Shown here piece after piece: positions 8,491-15,190 of a stretch of DNA of 18,869 nucleotides (positions are counted from its first letter, which is position 1; each line of letters opens with the position of its first letter). The DNA is taken from NCBI GenBank assembly GCA_938034715.1, contig CALHMM010000037.1:1-18869 (forward strand), in the 5' to 3' direction. The translations under genes were made by a program, and so were the position numbers. The notes under the pieces were generated by a model, which saw only the letters and a program-made list of their open reading frames with translations, was not told the origin of the DNA and ran no database searches. Origin of the DNA: Minisyncoccota bacterium (lineage in GTDB: Bacteria > Patescibacteriota > Minisyncoccia > Moranbacterales > GCA-2747515).

Positions 8491-10584
8491 ATGAAGAAGG
8501 GATCATCCAAAAAGGAAATGTTATCTATTATCGTACCTCTCTCTGATCGTCGAATGCCACAGGACCTTGTGGTGGGTCTTTTGGCTGTATTTGATGAAAT
8601 GATGCCATTTGAAATCCTTCTCGTCACTGGATCTGGGGGGGTTTCTTCTGATTTTTCAGGATCTATCAGCATGGATTCACGTGTTCGATTCATACAATGC
8701 GATGACGAAATTGAGGTTACTGACCAAGGTTTTTTTGTTGAAGGATCGAAACATGTACGAGGGGGTTTTAGTGCATTTGTAAGTTCTCATTTACTACATG
8801 CTGTTGAAACATTGCCACAAATGGTTGATGAGATAGTACGATTGGATGGAGACATGGTTGTTGCAACAGGAAAAGAGTTGGGCGATGTCGGTCCGCTGCT
8901 GTGTCTGGTTAAGACTCAGTTAGTAAAAAAGGTTCACCTTTCTCCACAGCAAAACATACTTGCACAATTACTTGAACGTTCGGATTTAGCAAAAGTATAT
9001 GGTGCTGCTTATCCGCCACGGCAAAAACTGGGAGATGATCACCATTATTTTTCTACGGCAGATAGTCAGGTACCTGAAACTAAAACTCTGTCACCAAGTC
9101 ATGGCGTCGTGGAGCATATTTCTATGCCTAAATCGCAAGTTGTTGACCATGTTTCTGCAAAAGAAATTCATGATAAACGTGAGCGTCGGTCACTTGTGAA
9201 GCTTGCCATGGTTATTGGTGGAATAATTCTGTCAATTTTTGCTTGTTCGCAAGTTGCTCTTATGCTTGGAAGTAGTTCTGATAGTGTTTTCCGGTTTATC
9301 GTAGTTACACTCGCGCTATTTCTTTGTACGCAAGGATTATTTGCACTTTTTTTGATGCTATATTCTTGGGAAGATCCAGAGAGAATTAAAAAATCGAAGT
9401 CACCTAAGAAGTTTGCTGATCCTAAACTTTCATTCAGTATCATGGTGCCCGCTCGAGAAGAGGAGGCAGTTATTGGTCAGACTCTCGAGGGTATCTCGAA
9501 AATGAATTATCCTGCAGAGTTGACTGAGATTATGGTTATTTGTAGTGATGATGATACTGGTACCATTGCTGCAAGCGAAGAGGCGATTCGCCGTATTGGT
9601 GCGACAAATATGCGATGTGTAGTTTATAGTGATGCTCCAATCAACAAGCCCAATGGATTAAATCATGCATTGGCAGCTTCCAGTAACGATGTAATAGTAA
9701 TATTTGATGCTGAAGATGATCCGCACAAAGATATTCTGGCTATTGTTAATACAGTGATGCTTCGTGATAAAGCTCATGTTGTACAAAGTGGTGTTCAATT
9801 AATGAATTATCGTACAAGCTGGTTTTCAATGTATAATGTGATGGAATATTATTTTTGGTTTAAGTCAGCACTTCATTTTTTTGCGAAAATGGGGATTATT
9901 CCATTAGGCGGAAATACGGTCTTTTTCAATAGAGAATATCTGAATCGAGTTGGGGGTTGGGACAATTATTGTTTGACAGAAGATGCCGATATTGGTATCA
10001 GATTGTGTAATCTAGGAGCAAAAATTAGTGTCGTATATGATGAAAAGCATTCAACCCAAGAAGAGACGCCACCAACGGTAGCTAGTTTTGTTAAGCAACG
10101 CACGAGGTGGAGCCATGGATTTTTGCAAATTTTACTGAAAGGTGAGTGGAAGAAACTCCCGAAACTACATCAACGTTTTTTTGCGTTTTATATTGTGATA
10201 TGGCCTTTCATGCACGCACTACTGTTTTTATATGTGCCGATTTCTATTTGGCTTGCATTTACGTTCAAGTTGCCAGCGTTTATGGCGATTATTGTTAATT
10301 TGCCGATTCTCGTTGTTCTTTTGCATTTTGCAATCTTTTTGGTGGCATTGTTTCAATTCACACGAGACTATAAACTCCCTTATCCTTTCTGGCTCCCATT
10401 TAAAGCATTGTTTTTTTACTTTCCATATCAGGTATTATTAGGTGCTGGAGCATTTCGCGCTGTATGGCGTTTGGTCAAAGGTGATCTCACGTGGGAAAAA
10501 ACCGAGCATACGAATGCTCATCGAGAGCTAGTCCAGTCAGGGTCACAGCGGACTTCTGGTAAAAAATTACATGAAAATGCATGA
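8491..10584 (+). CDS. HAS/BcsA-like processive GT2 synthase with an N-terminal degenerate GT-A domain
   Basis: A 697-residue membrane glycosyltransferase. Residues 310-560 form a GT2 domain with every catalytic motif of processive synthases (cellulose, hyaluronan, poly-GlcNAc): 'VPAREEE', Asp in 'CSDDDTGT' (353-355), 'DAED' (406-409), 'TED' (496-498) and Q536-x-x-R539-W540. Two helices precede it (238-290) and about three follow (565-655), consistent with a channel-forming synthase using a nucleotide sugar. Residues 10-185 form a second, GT-A-like unit: 'LSIIVPLSD', 'EILLVTGSG', then 'LPQMVDEIVRLDGDMVVATGK' and a 'SPQQNILAQLLERS...YPPRQKLGD' tail reminiscent of DPM1-type polyprenyl-phosphate synthases. 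The strand that should carry their DxD is absent. An in-frame TTG at 8467 would add eight residues; the ATG is preferred, although neither has a Shine-Dalgarno. Its TGA overlaps the next ATG (ATGA), implying translational coupling. The polymer made is unknown. Confidence 0.88.
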   Translation: MKKGSSKKEMLSIIVPLSDRRMPQDLVVGLLAVFDEMMPFEILLVTGSGGVSSDFSGSISMDSRVRFIQCDDEIEVTDQGFFVEGSKHVRGGFSAFVSSHLLHAVETLPQMVDEIVRLDGDMVVATGKELGDVGPLLCLVKTQLVKKVHLSPQQNILAQLLERSDLAKVYGAAYPPRQKLGDDHHYFSTADSQVPETKTLSPSHGVVEHISMPKSQVVDHVSAKEIHDKRERRSLVKLAMVIGGIILSIFACSQVALMLGSSSDSVFRFIVVTLALFLCTQGLFALFLMLYSWEDPERIKKSKSPKKFADPKLSFSIMVPAREEEAVIGQTLEGISKMNYPAELTEIMVICSDDDTGTIAASEEAIRRIGATNMRCVVYSDAPINKPNGLNHALAASSNDVIVIFDAEDDPHKDILAIVNTVMLRDKAHVVQSGVQLMNYRTSWFSMYNVMEYYFWFKSALHFFAKMGIIPLGGNTVFFNREYLNRVGGWDNYCLTEDADIGIRLCNLGAKISVVYDEKHSTQEETPPTVASFVKQRTRWSHGFLQILLKGEWKKLPKLHQRFFAFYIVIWPFMHALLFLYVPISIWLAFTFKLPAFMAIIVNLPILVVLLHFAIFLVALFQFTRDYKLPYPFWLPFKALFFYFPYQVLLGAGAFRAVWRLVKGDLTWEKTEHTNAHRELVQSGSQRTSGKKLHENA

Positions 10585-13232
10585 AACGAATATACGAAAT
10601 CATTTTAATTATAGGACTACTGATTGTCTCCGGTGTTGCGCATGGCATTAATATGTTTGAATACCCTTATTTTGAAAATGATGAGGGTGCATATATGTCG
10701 CAAGCTTGGTCACTTGTAACAACTGGCGACTTAGCACCGTATACATACTGGTATGATCATGCTCCATTTGGTTGGATCTTTATTGCTGGTTGGGCGATAG
10801 TAACTGGCGGATTCTTTGCTTTTGGGGATCCTATTTTATCAGGACGTATCATGATGCTTGTTTTGCATGTTCTTTCTACTCTTTTTATATATTTTATTAC
10901 TCGTCGATTAAGCAAGAGTCCTTTTGCTGCAACGCTCGCAAGCCTTATTTTTGCTCTGTCGCCGCTTGGCATCTACTTTCAACGGCGTGTTTTGCTTGAT
11001 AACATCATGATTTTTTGGATTCTTGCCTCATTTGCGATTCTTATGGTGCAAAAATTGAAGTTACGACATGTTTTTGCTAGTGGTCTTATGTGTGGCTTTG
11101 CTATCCTCTCAAAGGAAAATGCAGTATTTTTTGTTCCTGCATTTCTTTTGGCAGTGTTTATGTTATCCCATGCCTCTCATAGATTATTTGCGATGATGTC
11201 ATGGCTTGCTATGATGGGTAGTTTTGTACTTATGTATCCGTTGTACGCATTGATTAAATCAGAATTTTTTCCCTCACCTACAGGTGAGCATGTAAGCTTA
11301 CTTGGTACGCTAGCTTTCCATGCTAGTCGAGGAACGGATTTCCCTTTTTGGCATCCTTCTAGTGAGTTTCACAATGCTTTTATTGCATGGATAGAGAAAG
11401 ATCCTTTTACAATTGCAATGGGGGCTTTCTGTTCAATCGTTGTGGTTGCTTTCGCATTTTGGCACAAGCCCTTTCGTATTCCAGCAGCTTTTACACTACT
11501 TTCATGGGCTTTTCTTTTACGTGGTGGACTTATCCTTGAATTCTATGTGGTCGCCCTTTTGCCGTTTTTAGCGATTTGCATTGGTATGGTCATGCAAGAA
11601 ATTGTGCGGACGCTTGGTGGCCAATGGAAATTTGTTTACTATTCACTTTCGATGGCAGTTGTTTTATCAATGTCTTTTGTGATTACTACATTTAGTTTCG
11701 ACCATTTCACAAACTCTGAATCAACGCCGCAAGATGAAGCGATTGCTTGGATTCAGGAAAATGTTGATGAAGATGAAAAGATTATTATTGATCAGTCAGC
11801 ATTTTTGAAGTTACGTGACCCAGATGGAAAATATTATAGGGATGCTGATTGGTTTTGGAAGGTGGAGATCGACTCTGAGATTCGAAATGGAAAGTACAAT
11901 GATGATTGGCGTGAGGCTGATTATATATTGGCAACGCATGAATTTCTCAAGCAAATTAACGAAAACCAATTACCATTTGTTCGAGAAGCACTTGATCATT
12001 CAGATATTGTAGCGCAATGGGGACCGCTTTCAGACGGCACCCATCTAAACTTGGCGCAGTATATTAGTACAAATGGTGATTGGGCTATGGTTTATAAGGT
12101 TCGTGATGACGAGCAAATTATTCAGGATGATATATGGAATTGGTATAGAGGTCAGTTTATTCAATCTTACGGCCAGGTCGTTGATCCATATCAAAATGGG
12201 CGAACTACATCTTCTGGGCAAGCAAATGCAATGCTTCGTGCCGTGTGGATGGATGACCCCGCAACATTTGATGGAGTTTGGTCATGGACAAAGGATCACC
12301 TTCAATTTCGTCAGGAAGATAAGCTTATATCAAGACTGTGGGAGAAGGGTGAAAATGATGAATATGGCATTACTGATTCTGGTGTTTCCACAGATGCAGA
12401 CACAGATGTCGCAATGGCACTGTTATTTGCTTATAAGAAATGGGGTAGTGCGAGTTATTTAGTGGAGGCCAAAGAGATTATTAGTGATCTTTGGAGTAGT
12501 GGTGTCGTACGTGTTGGTAATCAATACTATATGGGATCTAGTACACGTCCTGATGTAGATCAATCATACCTTATAAATCCATCTTCTTTCTCGCCAGCTG
12601 CCTATCGTATGTTTAGTGAAGTAGATGAAAGTCCGACACATGAATGGGACAAACTCGTTGATAGTGGTTATCGATTGCTTGAGGGTCTTCGCAATGCAAA
12701 TAGTAGTGGCACTGCTTTGCCTCCTAATTGGATTGCTGTAGACCAGAATAGTGGAATTGTAAGAAGTGCAGTACAGTATGTCGAGAAAGATGCAAACGTT
12801 TACGGCTTTGATGCTTTTCGTGTTTTTTATCGTATTGCACAGGATGCAGCTTGGTATGATGAAAAGCGCGCATTTGATTATCTTGAAAACTTCACGCCAT
12901 TTATGCAAGACCAATGGTCAAAAGAGGAAATTTTTACTCTGTATACAAAGGATGGTGTGCCGCGATCAAATATCGAGAATATTGCAACTGATATGGGAGT
13001 GCTGAGTGTGTTAAGTAATGCGGATCCTGTTCTTGCTAAAGATTTTTATGATCGTCGTGTAGTTCCAGAATTTAATGAAGACGGATATTGGGGTGACCCG
13101 GATGATTTATATGGGCAGACATGGGCATGGTTTGGTAGCGCTCTTTTTAAGAATGATTTGCCAAACTTGTGGACATTTAAAAAGGTTGAACAAAGAGGAG
13201 AAGAAGGGCTTGATGCGAGGTATAATCGGTAA
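10581..13232 (+). CDS. GT-C (GT39-like) glycosyltransferase fused to a C-terminal GH8-like domain lacking its general acid
   Basis: An 883-residue two-part protein. Residues 1-375 are a multi-helix GT-C module. It has the acidic first-loop motif 'YFENDEGAY' and a second acidic loop 'RRVLLDNIMIFW', typical of PMT/GT39-like enzymes that use polyprenyl-phosphate sugars on the outer face of the membrane. Residues 376-530 are the usual extracytoplasmic linker domain ('DEAIAWIQENVDEDEKIIIDQ'). Residues about 530-875 match glycoside hydrolase family 8: 'GQANAMLRAVWMDDPATFD', 'STDADTDVAMALLFAYKKW' (D605/D607, close to the family signature), 'INPSSFSPAAYRMF', and 'YGFDAFRV' with D744 as probable base. 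The proton-donor position, Glu in the family 'TSEGQ' motif, is Ser545 (codon 12213-12215). The GH8 part would lie outside the membrane. It starts inside the GT2 stop codon and ends just before a terminator. The GH8 unit may be a glycan-binding pseudoenzyme or use an altered mechanism. Confidence 0.88.
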   Translation: MKRIYEIILIIGLLIVSGVAHGINMFEYPYFENDEGAYMSQAWSLVTTGDLAPYTYWYDHAPFGWIFIAGWAIVTGGFFAFGDPILSGRIMMLVLHVLSTLFIYFITRRLSKSPFAATLASLIFALSPLGIYFQRRVLLDNIMIFWILASFAILMVQKLKLRHVFASGLMCGFAILSKENAVFFVPAFLLAVFMLSHASHRLFAMMSWLAMMGSFVLMYPLYALIKSEFFPSPTGEHVSLLGTLAFHASRGTDFPFWHPSSEFHNAFIAWIEKDPFTIAMGAFCSIVVVAFAFWHKPFRIPAAFTLLSWAFLLRGGLILEFYVVALLPFLAICIGMVMQEIVRTLGGQWKFVYYSLSMAVVLSMSFVITTFSFDHFTNSESTPQDEAIAWIQENVDEDEKIIIDQSAFLKLRDPDGKYYRDADWFWKVEIDSEIRNGKYNDDWREADYILATHEFLKQINENQLPFVREALDHSDIVAQWGPLSDGTHLNLAQYISTNGDWAMVYKVRDDEQIIQDDIWNWYRGQFIQSYGQVVDPYQNGRTTSSGQANAMLRAVWMDDPATFDGVWSWTKDHLQFRQEDKLISRLWEKGENDEYGITDSGVSTDADTDVAMALLFAYKKWGSASYLVEAKEIISDLWSSGVVRVGNQYYMGSSTRPDVDQSYLINPSSFSPAAYRMFSEVDESPTHEWDKLVDSGYRLLEGLRNANSSGTALPPNWIAVDQNSGIVRSAVQYVEKDANVYGFDAFRVFYRIAQDAAWYDEKRAFDYLENFTPFMQDQWSKEEIFTLYTKDGVPRSNIENIATDMGVLSVLSNADPVLAKDFYDRRVVPEFNEDGYWGDPDDLYGQTWAWFGSALFKNDLPNLWTFKKVEQRGEEGLDARYNR

Positions 13233-13250
13233 TTTTTTTCTTGATTTAAC

Positions 13251-13284
13251 CAGGGGAAAATCCAGGATTCTCTCCTGGGTTTTT
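13251..13284 (+). terminator. Intrinsic terminator after the GT2/GT-C-GH8 operon
   Basis: CCAGGA (13262-13267) pairs with TCCTGG (13273-13278) around a 5-base loop and is followed by a T-run (13280-13284). A longer alternative stem starts with CCAGGGGA at 13251. It separates the GT operon from the GH6 gene, whose start is 30 bases downstream. Confidence 0.85.
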
Positions 13285-13313
13285 ATTCAGAGTTTGATTT
13301 GAGAAAACGTTCT

Positions 13314-14126
13314 ATGAAGTTGTATAGATACCCTAATCAGAGTGTTGCAAAGTATGTAAAGCGATATCCTGGTTTGACTGTTTTGCAGGAGCAGCCCCAA
13401 GCCTATTGGATTAACGATTGGACTCTTAGTACTCGAGAGACAGTCATTGAAATTTTGAAGGAGTCTCATGATTTGACTGAAATACCTGTCTTTGTTTGGT
13501 ATATGATTCCTGATCGAGATCATGGATCGTATAGTTCTGGGGGAACAAAAGACTTTGAAACTTACTATAGACAGGTAAGAGATTTTTTTCAACTTGAGCA
13601 CAGCAGTTCGCTCGTGATTTTTGAACCAGATGCTTTGGCTCTTGATTTTTCTCCACGAAGAACGGAGGTGTTCAATAGAATTTTTGCAATAATTCCAAAA
13701 GAAAAAATAAAGGTATTTTTAGACGTAGGCCATCCTCATTGGCACCCACAAGAGGTTATTGAAGATCATTTGAATAGTATTGCTATCGATAACTTATCTG
13801 GTATTTCAATTAACGTGAGTAATTTTGTAGATTCAGCAGAGTGTGAAGAATATGGATTGAATATTTGTAAAAAATTGGGTAATGAAAAATTTTTTGTAGT
13901 TGATACAAGTCGCAATGGAAATGGTAGTGCACCAAAAGATGAGTGGTGCAATCCAACAGGGAGAAGTTTAGGAGAAAAACCTGTAATAATCGAAGATGAA
14001 TCGTTGCACTATGCGAACTTGTGGATAAAAATTCCCGGAGAAAGTGATGGTCAGTGTAATGGAGGCCCGCATGCTGGGGTGTTTTCTCCTGATTTAGCTC
14101 TCAGATTGATACGAAATGAAAAATAA
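13314..14126 (+). CDS. Glycoside hydrolase family 6 (cellulase-fold) protein without signal peptide
   Basis: A 270-residue single-domain protein spanning nearly the whole GH6 catalytic module (beta-1,4-glucanases that cleave with inversion). Numbered from an alternative TTG at 13299, the key acids are all present: D74 in 'IPDRDHG', D111 in 'FEPDAL' (general acid), D142 in 'LDVGHPHWH', and D250 in 'PGESDG'. 'NVSNF' and 'DTSRNGNG' are further GH6 blocks. C217 ('EWCNP') and C253 keep one family disulfide pair, while the other is lost (His75 replaces the Cys of 'RDC', with no Cys after 'EPDAL'). Neither the ATG at 13314 nor the TTG adds a signal peptide, and the frame is closed upstream at 13242. 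GAGA nine bases before it favours the ATG. It follows a terminator and converges with sufT. It may act in the cytoplasm or leave by a non-classical route. Its neighbours suggest a role in glucan synthesis or editing. Confidence 0.9.
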   Translation: MKLYRYPNQSVAKYVKRYPGLTVLQEQPQAYWINDWTLSTRETVIEILKESHDLTEIPVFVWYMIPDRDHGSYSSGGTKDFETYYRQVRDFFQLEHSSSLVIFEPDALALDFSPRRTEVFNRIFAIIPKEKIKVFLDVGHPHWHPQEVIEDHLNSIAIDNLSGISINVSNFVDSAECEEYGLNICKKLGNEKFFVVDTSRNGNGSAPKDEWCNPTGRSLGEKPVIIEDESLHYANLWIKIPGESDGQCNGGPHAGVFSPDLALRLIRNEK

Positions 14127-14147
14127 CTATGTTATGAAGTCAAGATC

Positions 14148-14468
14148 TCAGAGTAATCCTAGATCGAGTTGAATTTCTTCACTCATCATGCCCGTGTGCC
14201 ATGGTGGGTCAAAGGTAAGATCTATTGTTACCGTTTTTATTCCTTCAATTTTCTCTAGCTCTGTTTCAACCTCGTACTTGATCACATCAAACAAGGGACA
14301 TCCTATTGTAGTCAGTGTCATTGTAACAAGTGCCTCATCTTTTCCTCGCCTCTGTACGCCATAAATAAGTCCCATGTCTGTAATTGGCACATGAATTTCT
14401 GGATCATTGATGACACTAAGAGCTTTCATGAGATCGTCTTCTCTCTTGAGATTTGGAATGCCTTGCAT
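14148..14468 (-). CDS. sufT: SufT-like MIP18/DUF59 family iron-sulfur assembly protein
   Basis: About 106 residues from the chosen ATG (14466-14468). It matches the MIP18/DUF59 family, whose SufT and PaaD-like members help mature Fe-S proteins. Visible are 'ALSVINDPEI', 'ITDMGLIYGV', the conserved cysteine in 'TTIGCPL' and the C-terminal 'FDPPWHTGMMSEE'. The frame stays open upstream to 14582 but then runs across the terminator hairpin and into the ferredoxin gene with low-complexity, family-unlike residues, so that extension is rejected. A shorter start at 14429 is possible. It is last in the sufS-sufU-ferredoxin row, behind a hairpin that probably lowers its expression relative to the others. 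It converges with the GH6 gene, 21 bp away. Confidence 0.85.
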   Translation of the reverse strand: MQGIPNLKREDDLMKALSVINDPEIHVPITDMGLIYGVQRRGKDEALVTMTLTTIGCPLFDVIKYEVETELEKIEGIKTVTIDLTFDPPWHTGMMSEEIQLDLGLL

Positions 14469-14485
14469 AAGGATATTTTCTATGC

Positions 14486-14510
14486 AAAATCCCCTAACGC
14501 AGGGGATTTT
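14486..14510 (-). terminator. Perfect 10-bp hairpin between ferredoxin and sufT
   Basis: AAAATCCCCT and AGGGGATTTT form a perfect 10-bp stem around a 5-base loop. Read on the minus strand it ends in TTTT, so it fits a terminator or partial attenuator. It lies 20 bases after the ferredoxin stop and just before the sufT start. The same symmetry would work on the plus strand. Confidence 0.75.
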
Positions 14511-14530
14511 GTGTCGTTGGTGATGGTTTT

Positions 14531-14791
14531 TTACATCATGTCTTGTCCATTTTTTGTAACTTTGATGGCCATAACCGGACAAGCGCGTGCAGCGTCTATG
14601 ATATCTGCCTCATTGTTTTCACTTGCACTTGCCATGACTACTGCTTTTCCATCGTCATCTAGTGTAAAAGTTTTATCTGCTGGGGGAATGCATGCGCTTG
14701 CGCCGATACAAGCGTCACGATCGATTGTTACTTCAATTTCTCCGACAGTAACTGGCCCAGATGGATTGTTTGTATCTAGTGTTTGTGTCAT
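14531..14791 (-). CDS. Single-cluster ferredoxin of the three-cysteine (CxxAxxC...CP) type
   Basis: An 86-residue small electron carrier. After a 17-residue polar tail comes the ferredoxin core: 'EVTIDRDACIGASACIPPADKTFTLDDDGKAVV' followed by 'ARACPVMAI'. Ligands C28, C34 and C71 are present. The position that carries the fourth ligand in [4Fe-4S] ferredoxins is Ala31. This layout is seen in [3Fe-4S] ferredoxins of actinobacteria and in CPR ferredoxins. The protein probably donates electrons to Fe-S assembly, because the gene lies directly downstream of sufU (one-base gap between start codon and sufU stop). No Shine-Dalgarno precedes it. Cluster type is inferred from the cysteine pattern only. 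Confidence 0.88.
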   Translation of the reverse strand: MTQTLDTNNPSGPVTVGEIEVTIDRDACIGASACIPPADKTFTLDDDGKAVVMASASENNEADIIDAARACPVMAIKVTKNGQDMM

Positions 14792-14792
14792 T

Positions 14793-15164
14793 TTATAGCT
14801 TTATGGGATTATGTAGTGCGCGATGAGAAGCTTCCAAGACTAGTACGCCACATTTCAGGCGATTCATGCTTAGTTCAATCTCAAGCATCTTCAAAATATC
14901 ATCCTTATTCATCATTGTCAAATTTTCGACTGTTATCCCTTTAACCTTTTGGGTAAACATTGAGGCTGCTGCTTGTGAAATTGCGCAACCGCTACCACTG
15001 AAGGCAATGTCTTGGATTATATTTTTTTTGATGTGCATATCAATGCATACTTTATCTCCGCAGGTTGGGTTGAGAGCGTAATCTCGATGTGTGGCATTTT
15101 TCAGCACCCCGTAGTTTTGAGGATCTTTGTAGTGTTCGAGAATTTGTTCTTGGTAGATATTCAT
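14793..15164 (-). CDS. sufU: SufU/IscU-type Fe-S scaffold or sulfur-transfer protein
   Basis: A 123-residue protein of the SufU/IscU/NifU-N family. The three conserved cysteines are C35 ('NPTCGD'), C60 ('GSGCAIS') and C105 ('RLKCGVL'), with Asp37 beside the first. 'GSGCAISQAAASMFT' is SufU-like wording. The spacing C60-C105 is 45 residues, close to E. coli IscU (C63-C106) and much shorter than B. subtilis SufU (C66-C128), so the insertion typical of SufU is missing. In Gram-positive systems SufU is a zinc protein that accepts persulfide from SufS; IscU is a true scaffold. This protein could be either. It starts 26 bp after sufS and is followed at once by the ferredoxin gene, forming an operon. 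No SufB, SufC or SufD gene is in the window. Confidence 0.9.
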   Translation of the reverse strand: MNIYQEQILEHYKDPQNYGVLKNATHRDYALNPTCGDKVCIDMHIKKNIIQDIAFSGSGCAISQAAASMFTQKVKGITVENLTMMNKDDILKMLEIELSMNRLKCGVLVLEASHRALHNPIKL

Positions 15165-15190
15165 AGGTGGCGTGGTAGGGAAATTGTTTT

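Noticed and set aside
7498..10584. UGA read as glycine (Gracilibacteria-type code)
   Set aside because: TGA ends DUF3048 copy 2, DUF1461, GT2 and SufT at natural C-termini, and the GT2 TGA is in an ATGA overlap; no gene has an in-frame TGA.
14148..14582. Long 144-residue version of the SufT-like protein
   Set aside because: The extra N-terminus crosses a perfect terminator hairpin and overlaps the ferredoxin gene; its residues do not resemble the family.
14391..14798. 135-residue plus-strand frame
   Set aside because: It is the antisense of the ferredoxin and sufT genes, which have clear family motifs.
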